DNA of 55,483 bases, taken from the NCBI GenBank assembly GCA_947449005.1, contig CANFPP010000010.1, positions 1-55,483 of the forward strand, read 5' to 3'. Every line of letters starts with the position of its first letter. Within the stretch, counting starts at the first letter, position 1. Made by a program: the position numbers and the translations under genes. The notes beneath the pieces were generated by a model. That model had not been told where the DNA came from. It was given only the letters and a program-made list of their open reading frames with translations, and searched no databases. Of the stretch, positions 1-8,451 are shown one piece after another. Source of the DNA: Holosporales bacterium. Its GTDB lineage: Bacteria > Pseudomonadota > Alphaproteobacteria > Paracaedibacterales > CANFPP01.

Positions 1-6
1 ACTTAA

Positions 7-105
7 GGGTATACCAACTTGAATACGGAACAGATTGGGGAAGAGCCCATCATTAATGAAGACCCTACGCTTTTTGAGCAGTTTTTTTTAAGAAATGTCG
101 ACTAA
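7..105 (+). pseudogene. possible 3' remnant of an unidentified gene
   Basis: An open frame of 32 codons ends in TAA, is rich in Glu, Pro and Phe, and closes with the residues LFEQFFLRNVD, which reads like a natural protein C-terminus. An in-frame TAA lies directly before it at 4-6, and there is no convincing start codon or ribosome binding site. It is either the decayed end of a gene lying mostly outside the window or chance. I do not recognise the family. Confidence 0.2.
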
Positions 106-563
106 CAACTTTTGGATTCAGTAAGTCTCTAAATATATTCCGGTTATATAATTCTGAGAGTTTAATGGATTTTTGAGTTATTATTTTTCTTTAAAAAACC
201 CCGTATTCTTGTTAGATACAAATAAAAATTAACTTAAAATGTAATAAAAAGTCAAATTTTAAAAGTGGCCTTCGATCAGACTTAACGTACAACAGCACAA
301 TTAAACGCTGCACTTGTATCTTTGAATTTGAGCTCAGAATTTCGATAAAATATATTAATAAGAGTTAGAAGCAATGAGAGGCTCATTAAGCCGATTATCC
401 CGCCCCCTAAATTTATTTATTCCCCATAATATGATGCTAGGCATTGACATAAACACTAATAGGGCCCATAGATTCAATTAATTAAAAAGTTTATTATAGA
501 AAAATATACACATATTTTTCAATGACTGTTTTAAAATATAAGAAATTGACAAAGGAATTGAAA
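106..563. other. gene-free AT-rich stretch with a weak promoter candidate
   Basis: No coding region or RNA gene is recognisable here. A perfect TTGACA lies at 444-449, about 115 bases before the lipoprotein start, but the best -10 candidates at 16 to 18 bases (CCATAG, CATAGA, ATAGAT) are poor. Homopolymer A and T runs are frequent. A 32-codon open frame on the minus strand around 350-450 has no supporting evidence. Confidence 0.35.
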
Positions 564-1124
564 ATGAGAACAAAATCATACTTATCACTGTTAGTATTAA
601 GCGTATCAATGGCTGCTTGCGTTAGTAGAATAGAAAACATTAAACCACAATACGAAACAAAATCACAAATACCGATGAACGTAAATTCTATTACCGTGGT
701 TCAGAAGTTCAATCCTTATTCCAAAACACCAGAATCAGATCAATTGTTCTCAAAAACTTTAGTGCAAAATGTTGAAAAATGGGCAAAACATAGAATTCTT
801 CCTATTAGCCCATACGGCATAGCACAAGTTACCGTGAAAGAAGCTTCAATAATTGAACTTCCTAACTCACAGAATTTGCAAGAACTCGAAGGCAGACTTG
901 ATGTTGTCGTAACTATCATTGATAAAAATGGCACAGCCTTATCTTCTGCAGAAGCAAGCATAAGAAGAAACAAACCTGCGCTTCCAAATTTGACCGAAGA
1001 AGAGCATAAAGCTTTTACACAAGTATTGATTGCTCAACTTGTTGACGCGTTGGATAAAGAAATGGAAGACATTCTTTTTAAAAAGCTTAACACGGCTCAC
1101 AATCTAAGAAACCCGATAAACTAG
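564..1124 (+). CDS. predicted lipoprotein of unknown function
   Basis: The frame is open from 522, but the ATG at 564 is preferred. It has AAAGGA upstream at good spacing, and it puts a charged MRTK start directly before a hydrophobic stretch (SYLSLLVLSVSMAAC) that ends in a lipobox, Met-Ala-Ala-Cys. The mature protein would be lipid-anchored, probably in the outer membrane. The remaining roughly 165 residues are mixed alpha/beta with no motif I recognise; a central segment (GRLDVVVTIIDKNG) looks like beta strands. It is followed by a strong hairpin and faces the large flavoprotein gene on the other strand. Exported lipoprotein is well supported; function is unknown. Confidence 0.75.
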   Translation: MRTKSYLSLLVLSVSMAACVSRIENIKPQYETKSQIPMNVNSITVVQKFNPYSKTPESDQLFSKTLVQNVEKWAKHRILPISPYGIAQVTVKEASIIELPNSQNLQELEGRLDVVVTIIDKNGTALSSAEASIRRNKPALPNLTEEEHKAFTQVLIAQLVDALDKEMEDILFKKLNTAHNLRNPIN

Positions 1125-1133
1125 TTTAAAGCT

Positions 1134-1157
1134 CTGCGGGACTTGTCCCGCAGTTTT
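1134..1157 (+). terminator. Rho-independent terminator after the lipoprotein gene
   Basis: A perfect 8-bp stem (CTGCGGGA/TCCCGCAG) with a 4-base loop CTTG is followed by TTTT, starting 10 bases after the lipoprotein stop. A second, looser hairpin (CCACTTACC ... GGTAGGTGG, 1169-1195) lies just beyond, between this gene and the convergent flavoprotein gene. Confidence 0.7.
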
Positions 1158-1302
1158 ATGAGCTGATGCCACTTACCTGCCAAGCCGGTAGGTGGCCTAC
1201 TTCCACCACAATATGTGAGTGTGATGCTTTTCCAAAATTTAAAATACACATGAGACACTTTAAACAGAGATATTCAGCGCTAGGAATATGTCCCCATTTT
1301 CT

Positions 1303-4300
1303 TCAGGAATCAGTGCTTTTATTTACCCAGAGATTTGTGAGTTTTTCCTGGAGAGAGTTTTGAGAAAGTCGCTCTGAAAGACAGCTGAAATCAACTTGAT
1401 CCAATAATTGATCTTGATTTACACAAGAATACACAATCTTTTGATGGCCCGTTACAGGATCAGTGTGCATCTGCAAACATTGCGCGCAAATTTCCTTCAT
1501 CATACATTGCATCGGCGAGTTAATGCTGCCAACGGCAAGGTGATTTGGGTTTAAATAAGATTTTAAAACATGGTGCCGAGCATAGCCAACAGCAGCCATC
1601 ATACGATCTGAACCAATTACAATCATTCGGTGAACCTGTGAAAGAGTGATCTGTTGCTCTCCCAAATTTCCCTCTGCAAATTCTTGCATGGCCTTTACGA
1701 TGTTTCCAACATAAGCTAGATCTTGCGAACGCGTAGGCGTGAATCCTGGTTCTTCATCGCAGCACCAAATAATTTGATCTGCCGCAGCTTCAATTTGATC
1801 AATCTTATAACGATCTTCACATTTTTTATAACCCGCGAAATATAACACCCGACATCCATTGGCACGTAGAGCTTGACCAATTGAGAACAAAACCGCATTA
1901 CCAAGGCCTCCGCCAGCTAATAGAACCGTTTCATTCTTTGTGATTTCAGTTGGTGTACCAGTTGGCCCCATTAAAATAATACTCTGGCCTGGTACTAGGG
2001 TTTTACACAAGTTAGAAGAACCACCCATTTCAAGAACAATCGTTGAAAGGAGGCCTTTTTCATGGTCGACAGAAGCGCCGGTAAGGGCAAGACCTTCCAT
2101 TGCAAATTTTGAATCACTTTCGAAATTCTGGAGACGATAAAATTGGCCAGGTTTAAAGGCTCGAGCCGCTAATGGAGCCTTAACAACAACTTCAACAATC
2201 GTTGACGTTAGTCTATTCACTGACTCTACGGTAGCGTGCAATTGTAAGTTTTCAAAAAATGCTTTGTTATTAATATCCTTTGCTGGGTGTTTTTTCAGGG
2301 TCCGAGTTATAATTGGATATCCCTGTTTTGCACTTCCCATTGCCTTTACAACGTTACCTGCGAAAGAGGGGTGCATATCACCCAAGAAGCTAACGGATGT
2401 CCCTCTCGATGCATCCAGGCGCATTAGAATGTGAGGCTGCCTAGGTTTAGGTAAGCGTTCTGGTGTTATTGGGTCACCAAACTCATCAATCGCCTGGAAA
2501 GTTAGGCCATCCAGATTAACTGGCTCGTCATATCTAAGGTTGATATTGGGCTTTGTACCAGCTGCAATTAAAATAGTTCGTGCCTTTAATATTTCTTCTG
2601 TTCCATTATGACTAATTTTTAAACCGCAGGCTTGTTTTTCGTCGTCAATTTCGACTTCTATAGGGATAGAATTGTCTAAAATACGGATACCTTCTTCGAG
2701 AGCTTTCAAAACTTCTTCGTGGTTTAACGTATAGCTAGGTGCCTCTGTGAAGCTGCGTCTATAGACAACTGTAACGCCGCCCCATTGATCAATGAGTTTT
2801 TGAAAATTAGGAGCTCTGCCCTCTTCTGCTGCCAGTTGACGTTCTTTTTGAAAAGCATCTGAATGAGCGAGCATTTCATCTGCAAGCTTTGCTTCTGATT
2901 CGCTCCAGCCTTGGCGTGTGTTTTTTTCTCCGTGCGTTTTAATCAAAAGATTATAACGCATGGAAAATTTTTCAACCTGCACAGGATAGTAGGCCATTGA
3001 TTCTGTCGCGGTATCAATCGCGGTTAGACCTCCACCAATAACGAGAATTGGAAGCTTTATTTGCAAGTTCGCGATTGAATCCTTTTTCGCAGCGCCCGTT
3101 AACTGCAGCGCCATGAGGAAATCACTGGCTTGACGAACGCCAGGCGCTAAAGAATTTTTGATTGGTATTAAAGTTGGACTACCAGCCCCAAGACATAACG
3201 CCACATGATCGAAATTCAATTCTTGGAAAGCTTGGTCAATTGTAATGGTTCCACCCATACGAACGCCGCCAAAGAGAAGAAATTGACTGCGCCTTTCAAG
3301 TAGCAAACGAATGAGCTTTAGAAAATTTTTATTCCAACGAACTGTAATACCATATTCCGCAACACCGCCAAAGCCACCGGTTATACGATCATCCAAAGAT
3401 TCATATAGATCTTCTACGCGCTTAACTGGGTTAAATGAAGCACCTGAAATATCAGCTGGCAGAGGTTCAATTTTCAAACCATCGATCCCCACAACCGTAT
3501 GACCATCATTCATAAGATGATGCGCTAAGGTAAAGCCGGCTGGCCCCATTCCTGCAACTAAAACCTTATAACCAGAATCAGGTAATGGTTTAGGACGACG
3601 TAGGTTTAAAGGATTCCAGCGAGTTAAAAGACTATAAATCTCAAATCCCCAAGGTAAATTTAGAACGTCCTTTAGAATTTGTGTTTCGATACCAGGAATG
3701 TTGACAGGCTCTTGTTTTTGAAAAATGCAGGACTTCATACAATCATTACAAATGCGATGCCCTGTCGCGGCGACCATTGGATTATCGATGGTGATAATAG
3801 CCAAAGCACCGAGTGGATTTCCCTTTGCCTTGACCTCATTCATTTCTGAGATTTTTTCTTCTAATGGACAGCCTGTTAAATTAGTGCCGAAAGCATTTTT
3901 TACAAAACGATCACTCGTTTCCTCAGTTGGCTTTGGCTTTAAACCTTTGGAACAAGAATCTTTGCCTTGATGATGGCACCATATGCAATAATTTGCTTCG
4001 CCTAGAGCTTGCGCGCGACTAAGTCCCTCATCTGTCAAAGAAAAACCCTGACGTAATCTGCGTTCACTTTCAGGAAGTTGCCAACCGCAGCCGTTTATAT
4101 TTTCTATTGAGGGAATTAAATTTAACAAATCTGTTTTATGAGGTGTTTTAAAAAGAACACTATCTTGATGTTGTTTTTTTCCTGCTGGAGTCAATGTGGC
4201 CCATGCGGTATAACGCGCAGCTAGATCAAGCTGATCTTGATATTTTTCTTCATCGACCAGCCACTCACTTATCTGCTTTGCAAATCTGAGTTCGGTAAAG

Positions 4301-4701
4301 TCGGCAATATTAAGTTGATTCAGAAGCTCTTTAGAGTTAAAATTAACACAAATATCTACAGGATATTTCTTTAAAGCAACCCTTTGAACAAACAAACGTT
4401 TGACTGAAAATAGAGGGGATAATTCACTGTGTTCATTCTGCAAACGATGAACATCTGAGGTTATTGAAAAAAGCTTGCCAATAAAATCTTCAACGATTGG
4501 GGCCAGTTGAACGATGAGATTGCTCTCATCCTTTGCAGACAAAATTTCTGTGTTAGCAACTGCAAGCTGATAAGCCTGCTTTAACTCAGGATCAGTTTCG
4601 CCTAAATAGGATAAAAAAATATTATGAAGCCGCTCTAAACCTTCAGTTGTGTATAGATCATGAAACGTTAAGGAAAACGCAAGTTTTAGAGAGGAAGTCA
4701 T
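1303..4701 (-). CDS. large FAD/NAD(P) iron-sulfur oxidoreductase, GltD-like domain fused to a ferredoxin-reductase-like domain
   Basis: This 1132-residue protein has four parts. The first roughly 200 residues are helical and unassigned. A Cys-rich part follows (C240-x2-C243, C251, C279, C319-x2-C322-x3-C326), like the N-terminal 4Fe-4S region of glutamate synthase small subunits and dihydropyrimidine dehydrogenase. A two-dinucleotide flavoprotein domain has an FAD loop near residue 385 (GMGPAG) and an NAD(P) loop GGGLTA. The C-terminal third resembles ferredoxin-NADP reductase/PyrK, with LLAGGGLGN and a late Cys cluster (C-x5-C-x2-C) typical of a 2Fe-2S site. It probably moves electrons between NAD(P)H and an unknown partner. 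Similar long fusions occur in Alphaproteobacteria, but the substrate is unknown. The gene follows tRNA-Met on the same strand. Confidence 0.82.
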   Translation of the reverse strand: MTSSLKLAFSLTFHDLYTTEGLERLHNIFLSYLGETDPELKQAYQLAVANTEILSAKDESNLIVQLAPIVEDFIGKLFSITSDVHRLQNEHSELSPLFSVKRLFVQRVALKKYPVDICVNFNSKELLNQLNIADFTELRFAKQISEWLVDEEKYQDQLDLAARYTAWATLTPAGKKQHQDSVLFKTPHKTDLLNLIPSIENINGCGWQLPESERRLRQGFSLTDEGLSRAQALGEANYCIWCHHQGKDSCSKGLKPKPTEETSDRFVKNAFGTNLTGCPLEEKISEMNEVKAKGNPLGALAIITIDNPMVAATGHRICNDCMKSCIFQKQEPVNIPGIETQILKDVLNLPWGFEIYSLLTRWNPLNLRRPKPLPDSGYKVLVAGMGPAGFTLAHHLMNDGHTVVGIDGLKIEPLPADISGASFNPVKRVEDLYESLDDRITGGFGGVAEYGITVRWNKNFLKLIRLLLERRSQFLLFGGVRMGGTITIDQAFQELNFDHVALCLGAGSPTLIPIKNSLAPGVRQASDFLMALQLTGAAKKDSIANLQIKLPILVIGGGLTAIDTATESMAYYPVQVEKFSMRYNLLIKTHGEKNTRQGWSESEAKLADEMLAHSDAFQKERQLAAEEGRAPNFQKLIDQWGGVTVVYRRSFTEAPSYTLNHEEVLKALEEGIRILDNSIPIEVEIDDEKQACGLKISHNGTEEILKARTILIAAGTKPNINLRYDEPVNLDGLTFQAIDEFGDPITPERLPKPRQPHILMRLDASRGTSVSFLGDMHPSFAGNVVKAMGSAKQGYPIITRTLKKHPAKDINNKAFFENLQLHATVESVNRLTSTIVEVVVKAPLAARAFKPGQFYRLQNFESDSKFAMEGLALTGASVDHEKGLLSTIVLEMGGSSNLCKTLVPGQSIILMGPTGTPTEITKNETVLLAGGGLGNAVLFSIGQALRANGCRVLYFAGYKKCEDRYKIDQIEAAADQIIWCCDEEPGFTPTRSQDLAYVGNIVKAMQEFAEGNLGEQQITLSQVHRMIVIGSDRMMAAVGYARHHVLKSYLNPNHLAVGSINSPMQCMMKEICAQCLQMHTDPVTGHQKIVYSCVNQDQLLDQVDFSCLSERLSQNSLQEKLTNLWVNKSTDS

Positions 4702-4722
4702 TAGATATTTATATTCTTAAGT

Positions 4723-4799
4723 TGGTAGCGGGAAAGGGATTCGAACCCCCGACACGCGGATTATGATTCCGCTGCTCTAACCAACTGAGCTACCCCGCC
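4723..4799 (-). tRNA. tRNA-Met (CAT), elongator type
   Basis: The minus strand folds into a 77-base cloverleaf: acceptor GGCGGGG pairs with a near-matching 3' arm, D-loop AGCTCAGTTGGTTAGAGC, anticodon stem GCGGA/TCCGC around loop ATCATAA (anticodon CAT), T-loop GTTCGAATC, and encoded CCA. The GGCGGGGTAGCTCAG opening is that of elongator tRNA-Met, not the initiator. A CAT anticodon could also belong to tRNA-Ile2 (lysidine-modified), which I think less likely. Confidence 0.9.
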
Positions 4800-4818
4800 A
4801 TTCTTTGAATCAGTGATG

Positions 4819-4847
4819 ACTATATCCCCCAGTTGCGCATCTGTCAA
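4819..4847 (-). promoter_or_regulatory. promoter of tRNA-Met
   Basis: On the minus strand a perfect -35 TTGACA is separated by exactly 17 bases from a -10 TATAGT. The -10 lies 19 bases before the first tRNA base, leaving room for a short 5' leader. This is the best sigma-70-type promoter in the window. It may also drive the flavoprotein gene immediately downstream. Confidence 0.8.
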
Positions 4848-5040
4848 ATACGATCGACAGATGGTGGAATTTTTTTAGCCCCCCATAATGCCAATAAGTA
4901 TAAATAAAGATAACAACCAGTCAGAAAATATGCTGAGTGGTTACTAAATATCGCCAAAACAAGTTGATTCTTCATATAAAATATGTTTAAACACATAGAA
5001 TTATTGTAAATTTTTAAGATATTTTTATAGAAAGATTTTG

Positions 5041-5325
5041 ATGATGCGTAAAAGTGTTCTAATGTTTTTTGCTTTTATTTCAACAATATCTGTTCAGGCA
5101 CATTACTTTGAACAATACTCTGATGATAGGAAGAAGATAAACGCACCGATTCTTCGTCAGCGAAGTAATCCTCAAGAATTAGAACTGACTGTTCAAGATC
5201 AGAAAAGTGCCATTATTGCATCTGAGAAAGCGAGACAGCAAAAATCAGCACTGTATTATCTAACACAACATAAAAACATAGCCCCATGGAGACGCTTGTT
5301 TGTAATCGAGTGTCTTAAATCATGA
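5041..5325 (+). CDS. small exported protein of unknown function
   Basis: This 94-residue protein begins MMRKSVLMFFAFISTISVQAH, a typical Sec signal peptide with likely cleavage after VQA. The frame also has a TTG one codon upstream, but the ATG at 5041 (or the next ATG) is the more natural start. The mature part is about 75 polar residues, rich in Gln, Lys and Arg, and probably helical (QELELTVQDQKSAIIASEKARQQ). No known domain is visible. It stands alone between the tRNA and a metallohydrolase gene. Coding status is supported by the signal peptide and the biased composition; function is unknown. Confidence 0.6.
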   Translation: MMRKSVLMFFAFISTISVQAHYFEQYSDDRKKINAPILRQRSNPQELELTVQDQKSAIIASEKARQQKSALYYLTQHKNIAPWRRLFVIECLKS

Positions 5326-5400
5326 TTCCATTAACAAACAATTAAGATATTTCATGGTTATTATTGTTTATGAAGTTAAAAAAAATACACAATATTAATT

Positions 5401-6219
5401 ATGATTAAAGTAACTTTCTTTGGTGTTCGCGGTAGCACGCCGTGCGCAAATACGAAGTATAGTAAGTATGGCGGACATACGAGTTGTGTTGGCGTTGAGC
5501 TTGATGATCATCTTGTTGTTTTTGATGCGGGATCAGGGATTTATGATGCCAGCAAGCTAGCTATGGAGAAGCCTGAGAAGGAAGTTTTTTTACTTTTCTC
5601 TCACCTACATTTAGATCATTTTATGGGCCTTCCCTTTTTTGCTCCCTTTTGGTGTAAAGATTATAAAATCAATATTTTTGCAGGAAGTCTTGGTAAATAT
5701 GGGGGAATCAGTTCTTTTCTGAGTCGCACATTTACAGAACCCCTGTTTCCTGTAAATTACACAGATTTTCCAGCACAAACTCAGTGTCAAGATTTCTTAC
5801 CTGGAACGACTTTGGAAATAAAAGGAGCAACCATTAATACATGCGTCCTTAATCACCCAAATGGTGCTGTTGGCTACCGTTTGAATTATAATGGAACTTC
5901 GATTTGCTACGTCACAGATACAGAACATATGCTGTTAAAACGAGATCCAGCTATAATAGAACTTATCCAGAATAGCGATTTATTGATATACGATTCTAGT
6001 TATTCAGATGATAACTTCGCAAATTATAAAGGTTGGGGGCACTCAACTTGGCAAGAAGGCATCCGTCTTGCACAAGAGGCAAATGTAAAGCAACTCGCAA
6101 TCTTTCATCATGATCCAGCAAATACTGATGAAAGAATGGAAATCATTGAAAAAATGGCAACAGATACATGGTCTGGTGCCATAGTTGCCAAACAAGGAAT
6201 GATCCTGACTTTTCCTTAA
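5401..6219 (+). CDS. MBL-fold (metallo-beta-lactamase superfamily) hydrolase
   Basis: The 272-residue protein opens with FFGVRGSTP and YGGHTSC, the signature of a widespread family of RNase Z/PhnP-like metallohydrolases. The zinc-binding HLHLDH motif is near residue 68, a later His (LNHPNGAVGYR) and Asp (VTDTEH) supply further ligands, and the C-terminal HHDP is also present. The family hydrolyses phosphodiesters, including cyclic nucleotides in some members; the substrate here cannot be read from sequence. The ATG start has a poor ribosome binding site. It is followed by a long non-coding stretch, so it is probably monocistronic. Confidence 0.88.
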   Translation: MIKVTFFGVRGSTPCANTKYSKYGGHTSCVGVELDDHLVVFDAGSGIYDASKLAMEKPEKEVFLLFSHLHLDHFMGLPFFAPFWCKDYKINIFAGSLGKYGGISSFLSRTFTEPLFPVNYTDFPAQTQCQDFLPGTTLEIKGATINTCVLNHPNGAVGYRLNYNGTSICYVTDTEHMLLKRDPAIIELIQNSDLLIYDSSYSDDNFANYKGWGHSTWQEGIRLAQEANVKQLAIFHHDPANTDERMEIIEKMATDTWSGAIVAKQGMILTFP

Positions 6220-6524
6220 AATATCTGTTAAATCAACATACCCCACACTTCCATGCTTAATTTGAATACCTAATATGCACGACTGTGATGCATAAAAGTA
6301 TTGACAGATATTATTTATATTTGATAAATACTTACTACAGTAGCTGATATGACTTTATTAGACTCATTATTAATAGAACTAATGAATCTAATATGTTTTT
6401 TTAACTAAACTATACTAACATAAACAAACAATGTATGTTTTATATTGAATAAAATGTCTGTTTATGTTTGTTGATTAGGAGAATTTTGGTCATTTCTAGG
6501 ATTTAAATTTTTAAGGAACGCAGA
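6220..6524 (+). other. gene-free stretch: structured leader of the receiver-like gene
   Basis: No open frame of note. A promoter candidate lies at 6301-6329 (TTGACA, 17 bases, ATAAAT). Downstream are two inverted repeats: TTAGACTCATTA/TAATGAATCTAA (6358-6369 and 6380-6391, 11 of 12 paired, followed by seven T after TATG), and a 10-bp repeat AACATAAACA/TGTTTATGTT (6417-6426 and 6459-6468). If the promoter is right, the transcript has a leader of nearly 190 bases. The repeats could be a weak terminator or attenuator, or sites for the nearby XRE-type regulator. Confidence 0.4.
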
Positions 6525-7496
6525 ATGCAAAGTAGTTTACCATTTTTATATCATCCCACGACCAGTCTATTCGTTGGTAATGATCAAGAATTCAAAACTA
6601 GCATTTCGAATTTATTGCCTAAGTTTAATTTTATTTTCAAAGAAAATGCAGATAGTGCATTAGATGTTCTAAAGAAATCAAAAATGAAAGAAAGTTTTTT
6701 TAATAGGTGCTTTTATCATCCCGAAGAAGAGCATTATGAAAACTTTATGGTATCCGTCAACGTCCCAGACATTCACAAAGAGATATACAATATCTCAAGG
6801 TTTGACTCTATCTCTACTGTAATTGTTGATTATACGGCCACAGACAGCAATGGCATTGAACTTTTTCAAGATATGTCTGTAAGGAAAATATTACTTATTG
6901 ACGAAAATGATGAGGAAATTGCAGTTGATGCATTTAATCAAGGAATTATTGATTTCTATATCAAAAAACAACAGAGTGTTGAGACTATAAAAAATACCCT
7001 TAAAAAGCTGCAAGAAGCTTATTTTCAGGATATTTCAACGCCAATCAGGGCTATCTTTAGTTTAGAGAATCGCCTGAAATCTATTTTTTATTGCAAACAA
7101 TTTAAAGATTATTTCAATAACATAAAAGAACGCTATAATATAGTAGAGTTTTACCTTCTTGAGAAGACTGGAACATCAGTGCTCTGTCTTGATGCTAACG
7201 GAAATCATGGCGTCTTAACAGTTTATTCCCATGAGGATTTGCTTACTATTTTAGAAAGCCAAGAAGCAACAAGTGCTACTCCACAAATTATTGACTCTCT
7301 AAAAAAAGGAAGTCACACGCTCTTTTACAAAGAATCTGACAAATCTAACTTACCCCCAGGACATATGTGGGAAAATTATCTTTTTAAAGCAGAACCTTTT
7401 CAAAATAAAAATGGAACGTTCTTTTGCTCATACGTTCCAGATCGCTTTGCTATTTCTAAAGAAAGGGTTAAGACATATGCTCAGTCAATTTCTTAA
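6525..7496 (+). CDS. receiver-domain-like (response regulator-like) protein with an unassigned C-terminal half
   Basis: Residues 10-155 resemble a receiver domain with a long insertion. They run from a first strand and acidic pocket (LFVGNDQEF), through a strand ending in a candidate phosphoacceptor Asp (TVIVDYTATDSNGIEL, the D-x-x-x-x-D-x-x-G pattern), to a later IIDFYIKK with the expected Lys. The Thr/Ser switch position looks replaced (LLIDEND). Roughly 40 extra residues between helix 1 and strand 3 are unusual. Residues 155-323 have no domain I recognise. The ATG has AAGGAA upstream. The gene converges with an XRE/S24-type regulator. A regulatory role is inferred only from the receiver-like half. 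Confidence 0.65.
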   Translation: MQSSLPFLYHPTTSLFVGNDQEFKTSISNLLPKFNFIFKENADSALDVLKKSKMKESFFNRCFYHPEEEHYENFMVSVNVPDIHKEIYNISRFDSISTVIVDYTATDSNGIELFQDMSVRKILLIDENDEEIAVDAFNQGIIDFYIKKQQSVETIKNTLKKLQEAYFQDISTPIRAIFSLENRLKSIFYCKQFKDYFNNIKERYNIVEFYLLEKTGTSVLCLDANGNHGVLTVYSHEDLLTILESQEATSATPQIIDSLKKGSHTLFYKESDKSNLPPGHMWENYLFKAEPFQNKNGTFFCSYVPDRFAISKERVKTYAQSIS

Positions 7497-7610
7497 GGAT
7501 GTGCTTATCATATCCTATTTAAGCACCACAAGGTTGATTTTTGGAATCCTTGGATGCAGCACTTCATGTACTTCTCTGCACACTCCGCTTATCCAACCTC
7601 AATCGCCTAG
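7497..7610 (+). other. in-frame open extension after the receiver-like gene stop
   Basis: After the TAA of the receiver-like gene the same frame stays open for 37 codons to TAG at 7608, with protein-like content (VDFWNPWMQHFMYFSAHSAYP, broken here only by description). The many Trp, Phe, Tyr and His codons are not what AT-rich noncoding sequence usually gives. It may be the tail of an ancestral longer protein cut by a nonsense mutation, or a remnant of another gene. No start signal of its own is visible. Confidence 0.25.
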
Positions 7611-7637
7611 TATTGCATAAATATGCAAATGATATTT

Positions 7638-8300
7638 CTAGTTTTTACGATGCCAAACAATTCGATAAGCATCTTTGATTTCGACGTTAGTAGCATTAGG
7701 CATCCGAGACTTTGCCTGAGGATTAGAACACTCGAGTGTATACAAGGATTTAGACGAGCCTTTGTGAAGTACTCGAACTACCTGCATACCATCAGGAAGA
7801 ACGATAATGTAGGGAGAGCCGCTTTGAATAGATGTTAACGAAACTTTGAGTCCGCCAACATAATCGCCATCCTCATACAAAGGAAGCATGGATTTATCTG
7901 AAATATTGATAACGATAGAATCAGGATTTCTGCGTTGGAACACTGCTGACTCTAAAAGAATAGGATTATCTAATGAAGAAGTCATTTGAGCTTCATATTC
8001 CTTGAGTTCATTGCTTATGACTTCTGAGGCAAAAAGAGGTGCAGTCCCCTCTCCTTTCATGATCCACTCAAAAGAACAAAGAATATTTTCTTGTTCGAAA
8101 GCTTTGAGAAGTTTTTGAAGGTATCTAGGAGTTATAGATGTTAATGAGAGCTCCCATGCACGCAAAGTAGGCTCTGGTATACTATGTTTAAAACAAAATT
8201 CTCTTCTAGAGAGAGATAAATAACCGCGTAAAGATCTAATACGATCACCTACGGTTTGAGTTTTTTTCTCATCTGTTTTGTAGTTTTCTTTCAAGTCCAA
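7638..8300 (-). CDS. XRE-type regulator with LexA/CI-like S24 C-terminal domain
   Basis: Residues 15-70 form a helix-turn-helix (VGDRIRSLRGYLSLSRREF ... TLRAWE), and residues 115-220 match the S24/LexA-type effector domain. The nucleophile Ser137 is present in SDKSMLPLYEDGD. At the usual Lys general-base position (normally vKRl) the sequence reads QVVRVL, so Val175 replaces Lys, and autocleavage is unlikely. The likely start is TTG, supported by AGAAGG at good spacing. A promoter (TTGGTC-17-TATAGT) lies upstream, with two AAATATAAA direct repeats between it and the start that may be its own operator. It is convergent with the receiver-like gene. Target genes are unknown. Confidence 0.8.
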   Translation of the reverse strand: MDLKENYKTDEKKTQTVGDRIRSLRGYLSLSRREFCFKHSIPEPTLRAWELSLTSITPRYLQKLLKAFEQENILCSFEWIMKGEGTAPLFASEVISNELKEYEAQMTSSLDNPILLESAVFQRRNPDSIVINISDKSMLPLYEDGDYVGGLKVSLTSIQSGSPYIIVLPDGMQVVRVLHKGSSKSLYTLECSNPQAKSRMPNATNVEIKDAYRIVWHRKN

Positions 8301-8309
8301 AAACCTTCT

Positions 8310-8372
8310 AAATATAAATTTTAAATATAAACATGATTTCTATACTATACCTAAAAAAGGATGAAAGACCAA
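8310..8372 (-). promoter_or_regulatory. promoter and candidate operator of the XRE/S24 regulator
   Basis: On the minus strand TTGGTC (8367-8372) and TATAGT (8344-8349) are 17 bases apart. Downstream, in the untranslated leader, AAATATAAA occurs twice on the plus strand (8310-8318 and 8323-8331), 13 bases apart start to start. This arrangement suits autoregulation by a small HTH protein, but operator function is inference. Confidence 0.45.
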
Positions 8373-8451
8373 CAAAATTTATGCCCCAAGAAAAAAATGT
8401 AAAAATAATTTTATATTGCGTATAAAACTCAAGAGATCATAACAGGCATAG

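Noticed and set aside
350..450. short minus-strand frame (about 32 codons) reading MSMPSIILWGINKFRG
   Set aside because: It could be a small membrane peptide, but there is no ribosome binding site, known family or neighbour to support it.
1166..1363. 65-codon plus-strand frame between the lipoprotein and flavoprotein genes
   Set aside because: Contains a hairpin and runs into the flavoprotein gene antisense; composition is not protein-like.
7411..7620. 69-codon frame overlapping the receiver-like gene end
   Set aside because: Mostly inside the receiver-like gene in another frame; the in-frame extension after that gene reads more like protein.
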